Shown: piece by piece, positions 15,578-21,566 of the stretch | Position numbering within the stretch: position 1 is the stretch's first letter | Layout of the letters: every line of letters begins with the position of its first letter | Assembly (NCBI RefSeq): GCF_036659115.1 | Contig: NZ_JAVXDF010000043.1 | DNA from: Gordonibacter sp036659115 | GTDB taxonomy: Bacteria; Actinomycetota; Coriobacteriia; Coriobacteriales; Eggerthellaceae | Strand: one strand, 5' to 3' | DNA: 21,566 nucleotides | Notes under the pieces: generated by a model | Told to the model about the DNA's origin: nothing | Seen by the model: only the letters and a program-made list of their open reading frames with translations | Database searches by the model: none | Translations under genes and position numbers: made by a program

Positions 15578-15949
15578 TTACTTGGGGCGCTTGGTACCGT
15601 AGCGGCTGCGAGCCTGACGACGGCTGTCTACAGCCGAGCAGTCCAGAGCAGCACGGATGACCTTGTAGCGCACACCGGGGAGGTCCTTAACACGACCGCC
15701 GCGGATGAGAACCATCGAGTGCTCCTGCAGGTTGTGGCCGATGCCCGGAATATAGGCGGTCACTTCCATGCCGTTGACCAGGCGCACACGACAGACCTTG
15801 CGAAGAGCCGAGTTCGGCTTCTTCGGCGTGGTCGTGTACACGCGGGTGCACACACCGCGCTTCTGCGGGTTGCCCTTCAGAGCCGGGGTCTTCTTCTTGT
15901 CGACCGACTGGCTGCGGCCCTTGCGGACCAACTGGTTAATAGTAGGCAA
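15578..15949 (-). CDS. rpsL: 30S ribosomal protein S12
   Basis: A 123-residue S12, the decoding-centre protein. It has PQKRGVCTRVYTTTPKKPNSALRK, with Lys at the streptomycin-critical position 43, and GGRVKDLPGVRY, where the second critical Lys is also present, so the usual streptomycin-resistance changes are absent. Translation begins at a TTG (15949-15947) with AAGGAGAG at a good spacing. It is the first gene of the translation operon, about 120 bases behind a strong promoter. Confidence 0.98.
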   Translation of the reverse strand: MPTINQLVRKGRSQSVDKKKTPALKGNPQKRGVCTRVYTTTPKKPNSALRKVCRVRLVNGMEVTAYIPGIGHNLQEHSMVLIRGGRVKDLPGVRYKVIRAALDCSAVDSRRQARSRYGTKRPK

Positions 15950-16075
15950 AGCTTCTCTCCTTCTACCTCTTGCTTCGATTGCCTATATATAGGCAATCTC
16001 CTTTTGCACACGCTTCCCTGTGCGTTCAGCTGGTACGCACATGAAAACCTGCGCCCGTAATTGGCGCGATCGAGA
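15950..16075 (-). promoter_or_regulatory. Structured leader of the rpsL operon
   Basis: The predicted transcript carries about 120 bases before the TTG start. It can form three successive hairpins: GCGCC/GGCGC (16051-16067), GTGCGT/ACGCAC (16020-16040) and an 11-bp dyad (15977-15998). No terminator-like T-run follows any of them, and no known ribosomal-protein leader motif was recognised. The role is inference. Confidence 0.45.
15977..15998. repeat. Perfect 22-bp palindrome upstream of rpsL
   Basis: Half-site GATTGCCTATA is followed directly by its exact complement, with no spacer. It ends about 27 bases before the rpsL start codon, inside the predicted leader. The centre TATATATA could also act as a second -10 box, though no fitting -35 is seen. 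It may be an operator or an RNA hairpin. Confidence 0.6.
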
Positions 16076-16104
16076 ACTCTACCACCGGCCATCAGGCTTG
16101 TCAA
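16076..16104 (-). promoter_or_regulatory. Promoter of the rpsL-rplW operon
   Basis: On the minus strand a perfect TTGACA (16104-16099) is separated by 17 bases from TAGAGT (16081-16076). The expected start is near 16069. This is the best sigma-70-type promoter in the window, in the right place for a highly expressed translation operon. Confidence 0.7.
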
Positions 16105-16213
16105 ACGCCACGCATCCGGGCGTATCTATTGCTTTAGAACACATTTCGCCTGATTAAATAGAACAATTTAGAAGAATACAAATTTTTTCAAACAAATACG
16201 TTGCTTTTTTCTT

Positions 16214-16509
16214 TCACACAACACTTTGACCTGCATGCAGCAAAGTCAACAGACTGGCAGGATCAAGGCAGGCGACAGGGGCACGACGACAAAGCCTACC
16301 ATCAAAAGTAACGAGATAGGTTGCCTCTACACGTTGCGCAGCAGCCAGCACCAAATCATCCTCGAAATCATCGTGCAGATCGCGATAGGTTGTCGCCTGC
16401 AAAATATCGGACTGCCCGACCGGTACCACGATCGACAGTTCTCTCATACTGCGCACGCACGACCACGCCGATTCCCGTATGGCAGCAACCGTACCTTTAT
16501 CTAAGCAGA
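16214..16509 (-). CDS. PIN-domain protein, C-terminal fragment (N-terminus in the assembly gap)
   Basis: Ninety-seven residues are visible up to a TGA stop. The segment DLHDDFEDDLVLAAAQRVEATYLVTFDGRLC and the ending VACLDPASLLTLL follow the C-terminal pattern of PIN ribonucleases: an acidic Asp/Glu cluster, an alpha helix, a strand with a second acidic residue, then a final helix. VapC-type toxins and stand-alone PIN proteins share this layout. The N-terminal half with the first catalytic Asp, any start codon and any antitoxin gene are hidden in the 100-N gap, so a toxin-antitoxin pair cannot be confirmed. The visible part is intact. Confidence 0.65.
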
Positions 16510-16609
16510 NNNNNNNNNNNNNNNNNNNNNNNNNNNNNNNNNNNNNNNNNNNNNNNNNNNNNNNNNNNNNNNNNNNNNNNNNNNNNNNNNNNNNNNNNNN
16601 NNNNNNNNN
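16510..16609. other. Assembly gap of 100 N
   Basis: Exactly 100 unknown bases, the usual placeholder for a scaffold join of unknown size. Any frame read through it is not valid. Gene order and distance between the two sides rest on scaffolding evidence not visible here. Confidence 0.99.
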
Positions 16610-16625
16610 GCGAAAGGTGACAGAC

Positions 16626-16672
16626 AAATGAGAACCGCTACCGGCCGTCTCGGCTGATAGCGGTTCTCATTT
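16626..16672 (-). terminator. 15-bp perfect hairpin after the ppaC-peptidase genes
   Basis: AAATGAGAACCGCTA (16626-16640) and its exact complement (16658-16672) enclose a further 6-bp stem and a 3-base loop. It lies about 58 bases past the peptidase stop codon. The minus strand then reads TTTGTCTGT, a weak T-run. It abuts the gap, so it may also be part of a repeat that broke the assembly. Confidence 0.6.
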
Positions 16673-16729
16673 GAAATCGTTGGCAGGCCTTCTCGCAGAT
16701 AAGCACCGGGGCATCTGCCGAGAGGCACC

Positions 16730-17845
16730 TTACGCCCTCACGCCCTCGGCCACGAGGGCTTCGACGAGGCGGGCGGAATCCTCCAGGTCGGCGACGGAGA
16801 TGTACTCGCCTAAGGAATGGAAGTTCGCCATACCCACGCTGAGCGTGACCGGACGCACGCCGCAAGCGGCGAGCACGTTGGCATCGGCACCGCCGCCGGA
16901 ATGGTGGAAGCGGGGTGTCAGGCCGGCAGCCTCAACGGCGCGGACGATAGCCTGCACCAAGGGATCGTCCTCGTCGTAGAGCACGGCATCGTAGCTTTTC
17001 TCCCATTCGATATCCACCGAACCGCCGAAGCGCGCCGCCGCATTTTCGAGAGCCGTCGTCATGGCATCGCGCTGCGCATCGACACGGCTCCGATAGAGCG
17101 AGCGGCACTCCCCCGCCACCAGGCAGGTGTCGGGCACGACGTTTGTCTCACGGCCGCCTTCGATAACGCCGATGTTCGCCGTGGTGGCCTCGTCCAAACG
17201 GCCCAGCGGCATAGCCTCAATTGCCGAAGCCGCCATGCAGATGGCCGAGATGCCCGCCTCAGGGACAACGCCGGCGTGTGACGCGCGGCCGTGGAATACC
17301 GCTTTCAGCGCATAGTGGCACGGAGCGCCGGTGATGACAGTACCGGGAGCGCCGTCTGCATCGAACACATAGCAAGGTGCACCCTGGGGCAGTGCATCTG
17401 AACCGAGCGCGCTAGAACCCAGCAGGTGCAGCTCCTCGCACGTGGTCAGCAACACGGTGATGTCAGGGCGGGCCCACCCCTCCTCCACAGCCGAGCGCAC
17501 ACCTTCGAAGATAGCCGCCACGCCTGCCTTATCGTCCGCACCTAGGATAGTATCACCAGCCGAGCGCACGACGCCGTCTGCCACGACAGGCTCGACGCCC
17601 GCGCACGGCTCGACCGTGTCCATGTGCGCCGACAACACGATATGCCCCGTCGCCGTACCCGGAAGGTACGCGATAAGGTTGCCCGTGTCGGAGCCCGTCT
17701 GCGCCGCCGTATTGTCGAAGCGCACGGAGAAACCCATATCCCGCAACTCATCGGCACAGCGCGTCGCCATCGCGGCCTCGTGGCGCGAAGGGCTCTCGAT
17801 ACGGACAAGATCGCAGAACGAATCGAGCAAGCGAGCGGAATCCAT
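16730..17845 (-). CDS. M20-family metallopeptidase, PepT-like
   Basis: A 371-residue zinc-dependent exopeptidase. Metal-binding and catalytic motifs are in order: SAHMDTV (H74, D76), LGADDKAG (Asp near 104-105), TCEE (E137, E138), FDADG and, near the C-terminus, FHHSGGGADAN. A dimerisation domain sits between (about 185-290). The pattern fits tripeptidase T-like or YqjE-like M20 enzymes, which trim short peptides in the cytoplasm; the exact substrate is open. Its ATG begins one base after the ppaC stop (TAG-C-ATG), so the two genes are translated together. Confidence 0.9.
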   Translation of the reverse strand: MDSARLLDSFCDLVRIESPSRHEAAMATRCADELRDMGFSVRFDNTAAQTGSDTGNLIAYLPGTATGHIVLSAHMDTVEPCAGVEPVVADGVVRSAGDTILGADDKAGVAAIFEGVRSAVEEGWARPDITVLLTTCEELHLLGSSALGSDALPQGAPCYVFDADGAPGTVITGAPCHYALKAVFHGRASHAGVVPEAGISAICMAASAIEAMPLGRLDEATTANIGVIEGGRETNVVPDTCLVAGECRSLYRSRVDAQRDAMTTALENAAARFGGSVDIEWEKSYDAVLYDEDDPLVQAIVRAVEAAGLTPRFHHSGGGADANVLAACGVRPVTLSVGMANFHSLGEYISVADLEDSARLVEALVAEGVRA

Positions 17846-17846
17846 G

Positions 17847-18806
17847 CTACGCCCCCAGGATCTTGGCGGCTACTTGCTTCTTGCGGCTCAAAATTCCGGG
17901 CATCCACACGCCGCCGGGGGCGCATTCGATACCGAAGACACGATTGACCAGCTCGCAGTCGCCTTCGCAGATAAACTGGCTGCCCTCGGCGATAATGTCG
18001 GTGACCATGAGCAGTACGAACTGGTAGCCGTGCTCCTCGCACAGGCCGCGCATAAGCTCGCGAGCCTCGTCCTCGCGCTCCATAGCACCCGCAAGGTCCA
18101 CCGTCTCATGCTGCGCGATGAGCACGGTAGCGTCGCCCGCCTGGAACTCCTTGGAGTCGGCGCACACGAATTCCTTGATGGGCATGCTGCCCTCGCCGCC
18201 GCGCTGCTTGAACACGGCCAGGCCGAACTCCGTGGGATCGACGCCCACCTGCGCGGACAGCTTCTCGACGATGGCACGGTCGATGGCGGTGGCCGTCGGG
18301 GACTTCAGAATGACGGTATCGGTGAGGATGGCCGACAGCAGCACCTTCGCGATCGAGTCGGGCAGCTCCACGCCGTTGCGCTCGAACTCCTGCACAACGA
18401 TGGAGGCGGTAGAGCCCAGCGGCAGGTTCAGGAACATGATAGGGCTGGCGGTGACCATGCCACCTATGCGATGATGGTCAACGATCTCGACGATCTCGGC
18501 TTCCTCGATGCCGTCTGCGGCCTGGCGCACCTCGTTGTGATCGACCAGCACCACGCGCTGCTTCGGCGCATCGTCGTCTGTGCGCACGTTCTCGATCAGG
18601 CGGGGCTCCTCGATGCCGACGCTTCCCAAGACCCAGGAGCTCTCCGGCGGCAGCGGGCCCAAGCGAACCGGCTCGTAGGCTTCCGCCTCCCCCTCTTCGG
18701 CAGCGCGGCGTGCCAGCTCGTTCTTCAGGTACGCATATCCAACTGCTGCGCTGATGGAATCGTTGTCGGGGTTCTTGTGTCCAACGACGATGATGGGCTC
18801 GGCCAT
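17847..18806 (-). CDS. ppaC: Manganese-dependent inorganic pyrophosphatase (family II)
   Basis: A 319-residue DHH-family enzyme that splits pyrophosphate to phosphate and pulls biosynthetic reactions forward in the cytoplasm. The N-terminal domain has GHKNPDNDSI (H10, D14, D16) with a Val-Asp-His-Asn segment and the VDHHRIGG signature. The C-terminal DHHA2 domain carries the SRKKQ motif (phosphate-binding Arg and Lys) near residue 310. Length is slightly over the usual 307-310. I chose the ATG at 18806 because GAAGGAG stands just before it and the family starts there; a reading from 18911 adds unrelated residues. No CBS domains are present. It shares an operon with the M20 peptidase. Confidence 0.95.
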   Translation of the reverse strand: MAEPIIVVGHKNPDNDSISAAVGYAYLKNELARRAAEEGEAEAYEPVRLGPLPPESSWVLGSVGIEEPRLIENVRTDDDAPKQRVVLVDHNEVRQAADGIEEAEIVEIVDHHRIGGMVTASPIMFLNLPLGSTASIVVQEFERNGVELPDSIAKVLLSAILTDTVILKSPTATAIDRAIVEKLSAQVGVDPTEFGLAVFKQRGGEGSMPIKEFVCADSKEFQAGDATVLIAQHETVDLAGAMEREDEARELMRGLCEEHGYQFVLLMVTDIIAEGSQFICEGDCELVNRVFGIECAPGGVWMPGILSRKKQVAAKILGA

Positions 18807-19061
18807 GGTGCTCGCTCCTTCGCATTGATGCCCCGCGCAGGGCACGTTTGCTTTCTGTATAGATGGTTGGGTTCTCTCGCCGACAGACCGGGGCCTGCAA
18901 CGACAACGCAACCAGTATAGCGCTGGCGCAGCAGGCGATGCGCCAGCGCAGCCGTTTCGCCGTCGAAAATCTCACAAAAGCGCGGTGGAAGGGGCCGCGT
19001 GCATGCGCTACGATGGCAGAACCTTCGGAACAAGGCGATATCCGCCACGAAAGGAAGTGCC
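18807..19061. other. Divergent intergenic region between ppaC and the serine dehydratase gene
   Basis: It holds control signals for both genes but no gene. A TATACT box on the minus strand (18919-18914) is a candidate -10 for ppaC, although a matching -35 is poor. It touches the 10-bp inverted repeat at 18920-18949. I see no clear plus-strand promoter. Confidence 0.45.
18920..18949. repeat. Perfect 10-bp inverted repeat in the ppaC promoter region
   Basis: GCGCTGGCGC (18920-18929) and GCGCCAGCGC (18940-18949) pair around a 10-base spacer. It sits directly upstream of the candidate -10 of ppaC, in the position of the -35/-10 spacer, so it could be an operator. It may also be a chance GC-rich dyad. 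Confidence 0.45.
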
Positions 19062-20675
19062 GTGGAAACGCTCGGCCTGACCGACATCATCGGCCCCATT
19101 ATGGTGGGGCCCTCCAGCTCGCACACCGCAGGCGCCCTGCGCATTGCCCGCATGGCGAAAAGCCTGTTGGCTGCCCCACCTGCACAGGCTACGTTCACGC
19201 TGTACGGATCGTTCGCCTGCACGCAGTCGGGACACGGCACCGACAAGGCGCTCGTGGCCGGGCTCTTGGGAATGGCACCTGACGACCTGGGCATTCGCGA
19301 CTCGTTCGAGCGAGCATGCGAGGTTGGCTTGGAGTTCTCGTTTGCATGCGATCCCAGCAAGCCCGTCGAACACCCGAACACCGTGGACCTACACGTCGTT
19401 GACCAGCGCGGAGACTCGCTGGAGGTACGGGGTGCGAGCATCGGGGGCGGCGCGGCCGTCATCAAGCGCATCGACGGCATCGAGGTAAACATCACCGGCG
19501 AGCATACCAGCCTGGTGGTACGCCAACGCGACGAGGCAGGCGTGCTGGCGCATATCGCCGGCTGCGTGTCGGAATGCGACGTGAACATCGGCACGGCGCG
19601 CATGTTCCGCACCCGGCGCGGATCGGGAGCCTACACGGTGCTCGAGGTGGACGGAGCGCTTCCCCCTGCGGTGAAAGAGTGCATCGAGAGGCATCCGGCG
19701 GTGTACGACGTGCGCATCGTAGCCGCTGATAGCCCCGCAGGCGAGCTCGTCGACCCCTACTCCCCGTCGGCCGAAGAAGCCGAACTGCGCTTCTCGACCT
19801 GTGAGTTCACCACGGGCAACGAGCTGCTTGCGCGCTGCGAAGAGCAAGGCGGCTCCCTGTCCGATGCCTTTTTGGCACGCGAGGAGGCGCTGGCCGCACG
19901 GGGCGGGCATCGCTGCGACGCGCAAGCCTACCTCGACCGGACGCTGGGTGTCATGCGAGCCTCGGCGACCGGACCCTTGCGCGAGCCGGTGCTGTCGATG
20001 GGCGGCCTCATTGGTGGCGAGGCGCGCGCCGTGCGCCGCTCGCGCACGCAGGAAACCTCCGTCGTCGATGAGCTGACCGGATGCGCAATGGAGTACGCGC
20101 TTGCCGTGCTGGAGACGAACGCCTCGATGGGCCGCATCGTCGCCGCCCCCACCGCAGGCTCGTCGGGTGTTGTGCCCGGCGTGCTGTTGGCTTTGGAAGA
20201 GCAGCGAGGCTACGATGCCGATACACTCCGTCGGGGCCTGCTCGCCGCAGCAGCTGTGGGCTACCTCATCGCCCGCAACGCCACGGTATCGGGCGCGGAG
20301 GGAGGATGCCAGGCCGAGGTGGGCTCGGCAGCCGCCATGGCCGCCGCTGCAACGGTGGAGATGGCGGGGGGCACGCCCAACCAAGCGTTGGCCGCAGCAG
20401 GCAACGCACTGTGCGCGCTCATGGGCCTGGTATGCGATCCAGTGGGGGGGCTCGTGGAAGTGCCTTGCCAGAAACGCAATGCCACCGCGGCGGCCACGGC
20501 GCTGGTCAGTGCGCAGATCGCCCTAGCCGGCATCGGCAACCTCGTGGACTTCGACGAAACGGTGTCCACCATGGATGCCGTAGGGCGCTCCCTGCCTTTC
20601 GAGCTGCGCGAAAGCGCGCTCGGCGGCATCGCCGCCTCGCCCAGCGCCTGCGCGTGGTGCGAAGGGCGGGCGTAG
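19062..20675 (+). CDS. Single-chain iron-sulfur L-serine dehydratase (beta-alpha fusion)
   Basis: A 537-residue enzyme that deaminates L-serine to pyruvate and ammonia with a [4Fe-4S] cluster. The N-terminal beta domain begins LTDIIGPIMVGPSSSHTAG and includes an ACT-like regulatory segment around residues 145-220. The C-terminal alpha domain carries C416 (GGCQAE), C458 (CDPVGG) and C469 (PCQKRN); the 42- and 11-residue spacing equals that of the characterised Legionella enzyme. In many Gram-positives these domains are two proteins (SdaAB and SdaAA); here they are joined beta first. I chose the GTG at 19062 because AAGGAAG precedes it at good spacing and the family starts there, not the ATG at 18999. 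It is transcribed alone, divergent from ppaC. Confidence 0.95.
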   Translation: METLGLTDIIGPIMVGPSSSHTAGALRIARMAKSLLAAPPAQATFTLYGSFACTQSGHGTDKALVAGLLGMAPDDLGIRDSFERACEVGLEFSFACDPSKPVEHPNTVDLHVVDQRGDSLEVRGASIGGGAAVIKRIDGIEVNITGEHTSLVVRQRDEAGVLAHIAGCVSECDVNIGTARMFRTRRGSGAYTVLEVDGALPPAVKECIERHPAVYDVRIVAADSPAGELVDPYSPSAEEAELRFSTCEFTTGNELLARCEEQGGSLSDAFLAREEALAARGGHRCDAQAYLDRTLGVMRASATGPLREPVLSMGGLIGGEARAVRRSRTQETSVVDELTGCAMEYALAVLETNASMGRIVAAPTAGSSGVVPGVLLALEEQRGYDADTLRRGLLAAAAVGYLIARNATVSGAEGGCQAEVGSAAAMAAAATVEMAGGTPNQALAAAGNALCALMGLVCDPVGGLVEVPCQKRNATAAATALVSAQIALAGIGNLVDFDETVSTMDAVGRSLPFELRESALGGIAASPSACAWCEGRA

Positions 20676-20695
20676 GGCGGACTCAGTTGCCCCCT

Positions 20696-20986
20696 TTAGG
20701 GCCTCAGCGGTTCTTTGATGCGAACCTGGCAGGCACGCTTCTCATTGCCAGGCTGCTCTTCTTTGCCTTTGCGACAAGGGTTGTAGCATGTTTCGCCGCA
20801 GATCGTGCACACGATCGCTTCTGGCAGAGCAAGGTCGGTCAAGTCGAAGCCGCACTTGGTACACGGGTTGATGTTTTTGAAATGCTCTAAATCAACCGCA
20901 TTAAACATACCGCATTCCGGGCATTTGATTGGACGCTTGCGCGGCGGCCTGCAGCCGCCGCAGATCGGATTGCACGACCAGCACAC
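20696..20986 (-). CDS. Cysteine-rich protein with three zinc-ribbon-like clusters
   Basis: A 96-residue protein with thirteen Cys, most of them in pairs. The first cluster is C2, C5, C9, C12 in the first dozen residues, the second is C22, C25, C42, C45 and the third is C60, C63, C67, C71. Each set of four could bind one zinc. The C-terminus is basic and hydrophilic, without a membrane segment. Translation starts at a GTG (20986) with AGGGG about nine bases upstream. It follows the SlyD-like isomerase gene but a terminator-like hairpin lies between. It is convergent with the serine dehydratase gene, with 20 bases between stops. No function is known to me; a nucleic-acid or metal role is only suggestion. 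Confidence 0.7.
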   Translation of the reverse strand: MCWSCNPICGGCRPPRKRPIKCPECGMFNAVDLEHFKNINPCTKCGFDLTDLALPEAIVCTICGETCYNPCRKGKEEQPGNEKRACQVRIKEPLRP

Positions 20987-21003
20987 GCCTTTCCACCCCT
21001 TTC

Positions 21004-21042
21004 AAAAACATTGCGAGGCACGAGCGCTCGCCCGCACCTCGC
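21004..21042 (-). terminator. Terminator-like hairpin after the SlyD-like gene
   Basis: GCGAGG (21013-21018) pairs with CCTCGC (21037-21042), with an inner CGAGCGCTCG dyad. On the minus strand it is followed after four bases by TTTTT (21008-21004). It lies about 28 bases past the stop of the isomerase gene. Confidence 0.55.
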
Positions 21043-21069
21043 GCAACTGTGCCCTCAACGGAGATATCC

Positions 21070-21566
21070 TCAGCGGAAGTCCTCGCCCGAGTCACCGCCC
21101 AGCAACTTGGCCTGTTCCTTCATGTGCTTCGCTTTCTCAACTGCAGAAACAAAATCCTCAGGAGCTTCCTCGACCTCCAGCAACTCCACTTCAAACGTAA
21201 GGTTCTTTCCCGCGAGGGGATGATTGAGGTCGAACAGCGCCACGCTTCCTTCAATTTCCAGAACCGTCGCGGGCATGGGTGCGCCGTCCTCGCTGCTTGA
21301 TAGCCAAATGCGCTTCCCTACCGCAATGTTGTCCACCGGAATCTGCTCGATGGGAATTTTTGCTGTATGGCTCTCCAGGTACTCACCATAGGCCTCGTAC
21401 TCATCAACAACGAAGGTCTTCTTCTCCCCCGCTTCGTTCATCTCTAAAACGGCGTTCTCGAAGCCATCGATAGCCATATCCATCCCTGTCTGGAATTTCA
21501 TAGGCTCCTCTTTTGTGGCAAAGCCAAATACCGTGCCATCTTCGAGTGTGCCCGTATAGGCAAGGG
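21070..21566 (-). CDS. SlyD-like FKBP prolyl isomerase, 5' end beyond the window
   Basis: A SlyD-type peptidyl-prolyl cis-trans isomerase that helps protein folding. The frame stays open to the right edge. It contains the family opening YTGTLEDGTVF before the internal Met at 21501, so that Met is not the start; the true start lies outside. The visible part has GMDMAIDGFENAVLEM, then DEYEAYGEY, an inserted chaperone flap and the typical DLNHPLAGKNLTFEVELLEV ending. The C-terminal tail is acidic and helical, without the metal-binding His/Cys tail of E. coli SlyD. It is the first visible gene on this strand at the right end, with a terminator-like hairpin after it. The family is secure. Confidence 0.9.
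   Translation of the reverse strand, partial: LAYTGTLEDGTVFGFATKEEPMKFQTGMDMAIDGFENAVLEMNEAGEKKTFVVDEYEAYGEYLESHTAKIPIEQIPVDNIAVGKRIWLSSSEDGAPMPATVLEIEGSVALFDLNHPLAGKNLTFEVELLEVEEAPEDFVSAVEKAKHMKEQAKLLGGDSGEDFR

Noticed and set aside
16501..16728. Open frames reading through the run of N
   Set aside because: Frames across unknown bases carry no information.
18999..19061. Upstream ATG start for the serine dehydratase
   Set aside because: The residues it adds do not belong to the family, and the GTG at 19062 has a good ribosome-binding site.
21070..21501. The ATG at 21501 as start of the SlyD-like gene
   Set aside because: The same frame continues to the right edge and encodes the conserved YTGTLEDGTVF opening, so the ATG is internal.

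Overview
The window reads as a chromosomal segment of a GC-rich, anaerobic Gram-positive actinobacterium, most likely class Coriobacteriia, family Eggerthellaceae (Eggerthella/Slackia-like). This placement is inference. It rests on a Tat-exported fumarate-reductase-type flavoprotein with a TetR regulator, a small zinc-ribbon protein starting MCFRPP, an Fe-S L-serine dehydratase, a family II pyrophosphatase, and the codon and GC style. A run of 100 N (16510-16609) is a scaffold gap, so the order across it is an assembly claim.

Layout. (1) 1-3871: a two-gene operon on the minus strand, a Tat-signal flavoprotein (2917-1064) and a three-cluster iron-sulfur subunit (1026-325), with a divergent TetR-type regulator (3311-3871). 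A good -35/-10 promoter overlaps an 18-bp near-palindrome just ahead of the flavoprotein, so a local regulatory circuit is likely. The flavoprotein appears to lack the canonical fumarate-reductase catalytic Arg, so the substrate is open. (2) 3872-6590: a 19-bp perfect hairpin, a trigger factor without the usual ribosome-docking signature, a 589-base gene-free stretch, and a small zinc-ribbon/collagen-like protein. (3) 6591-10761: an ABC exporter pair, a MacB-type ATPase and a 1152-aa FtsX-type permease with a very long extracellular coiled coil. (4) 10857-16104: the translation cluster rpsL-rpsG-fusA-rpsJ-rplC-rplD-rplW, behind a TTGACA/TAGAGT promoter and a hairpin-rich leader. tuf is absent between fusA and rpsJ. 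The cluster stops at an intrinsic terminator after rplW, so rplB and the rest of the S10 operon are not here. (5) 16214-16509: the C-terminal part of a PIN-domain protein cut by the gap. (6) 16730-18806: ppaC followed by an M20 peptidase, one base apart. (7) 19062-20675: single-chain L-serine dehydratase. (8) 20696 to the end: a 96-aa protein with three cysteine clusters and a SlyD-like FKBP isomerase running off the right edge.

How the parts relate. Most of the window is core machinery for translation, protein folding and pyrophosphate or peptide turnover. The clearest accessory system is the regulated flavin/Fe-S reductase at the left end. It looks like an extracytoplasmic reductase module of the kind Eggerthellaceae use on host- or diet-derived electron acceptors, but it has no membrane anchor gene in view.
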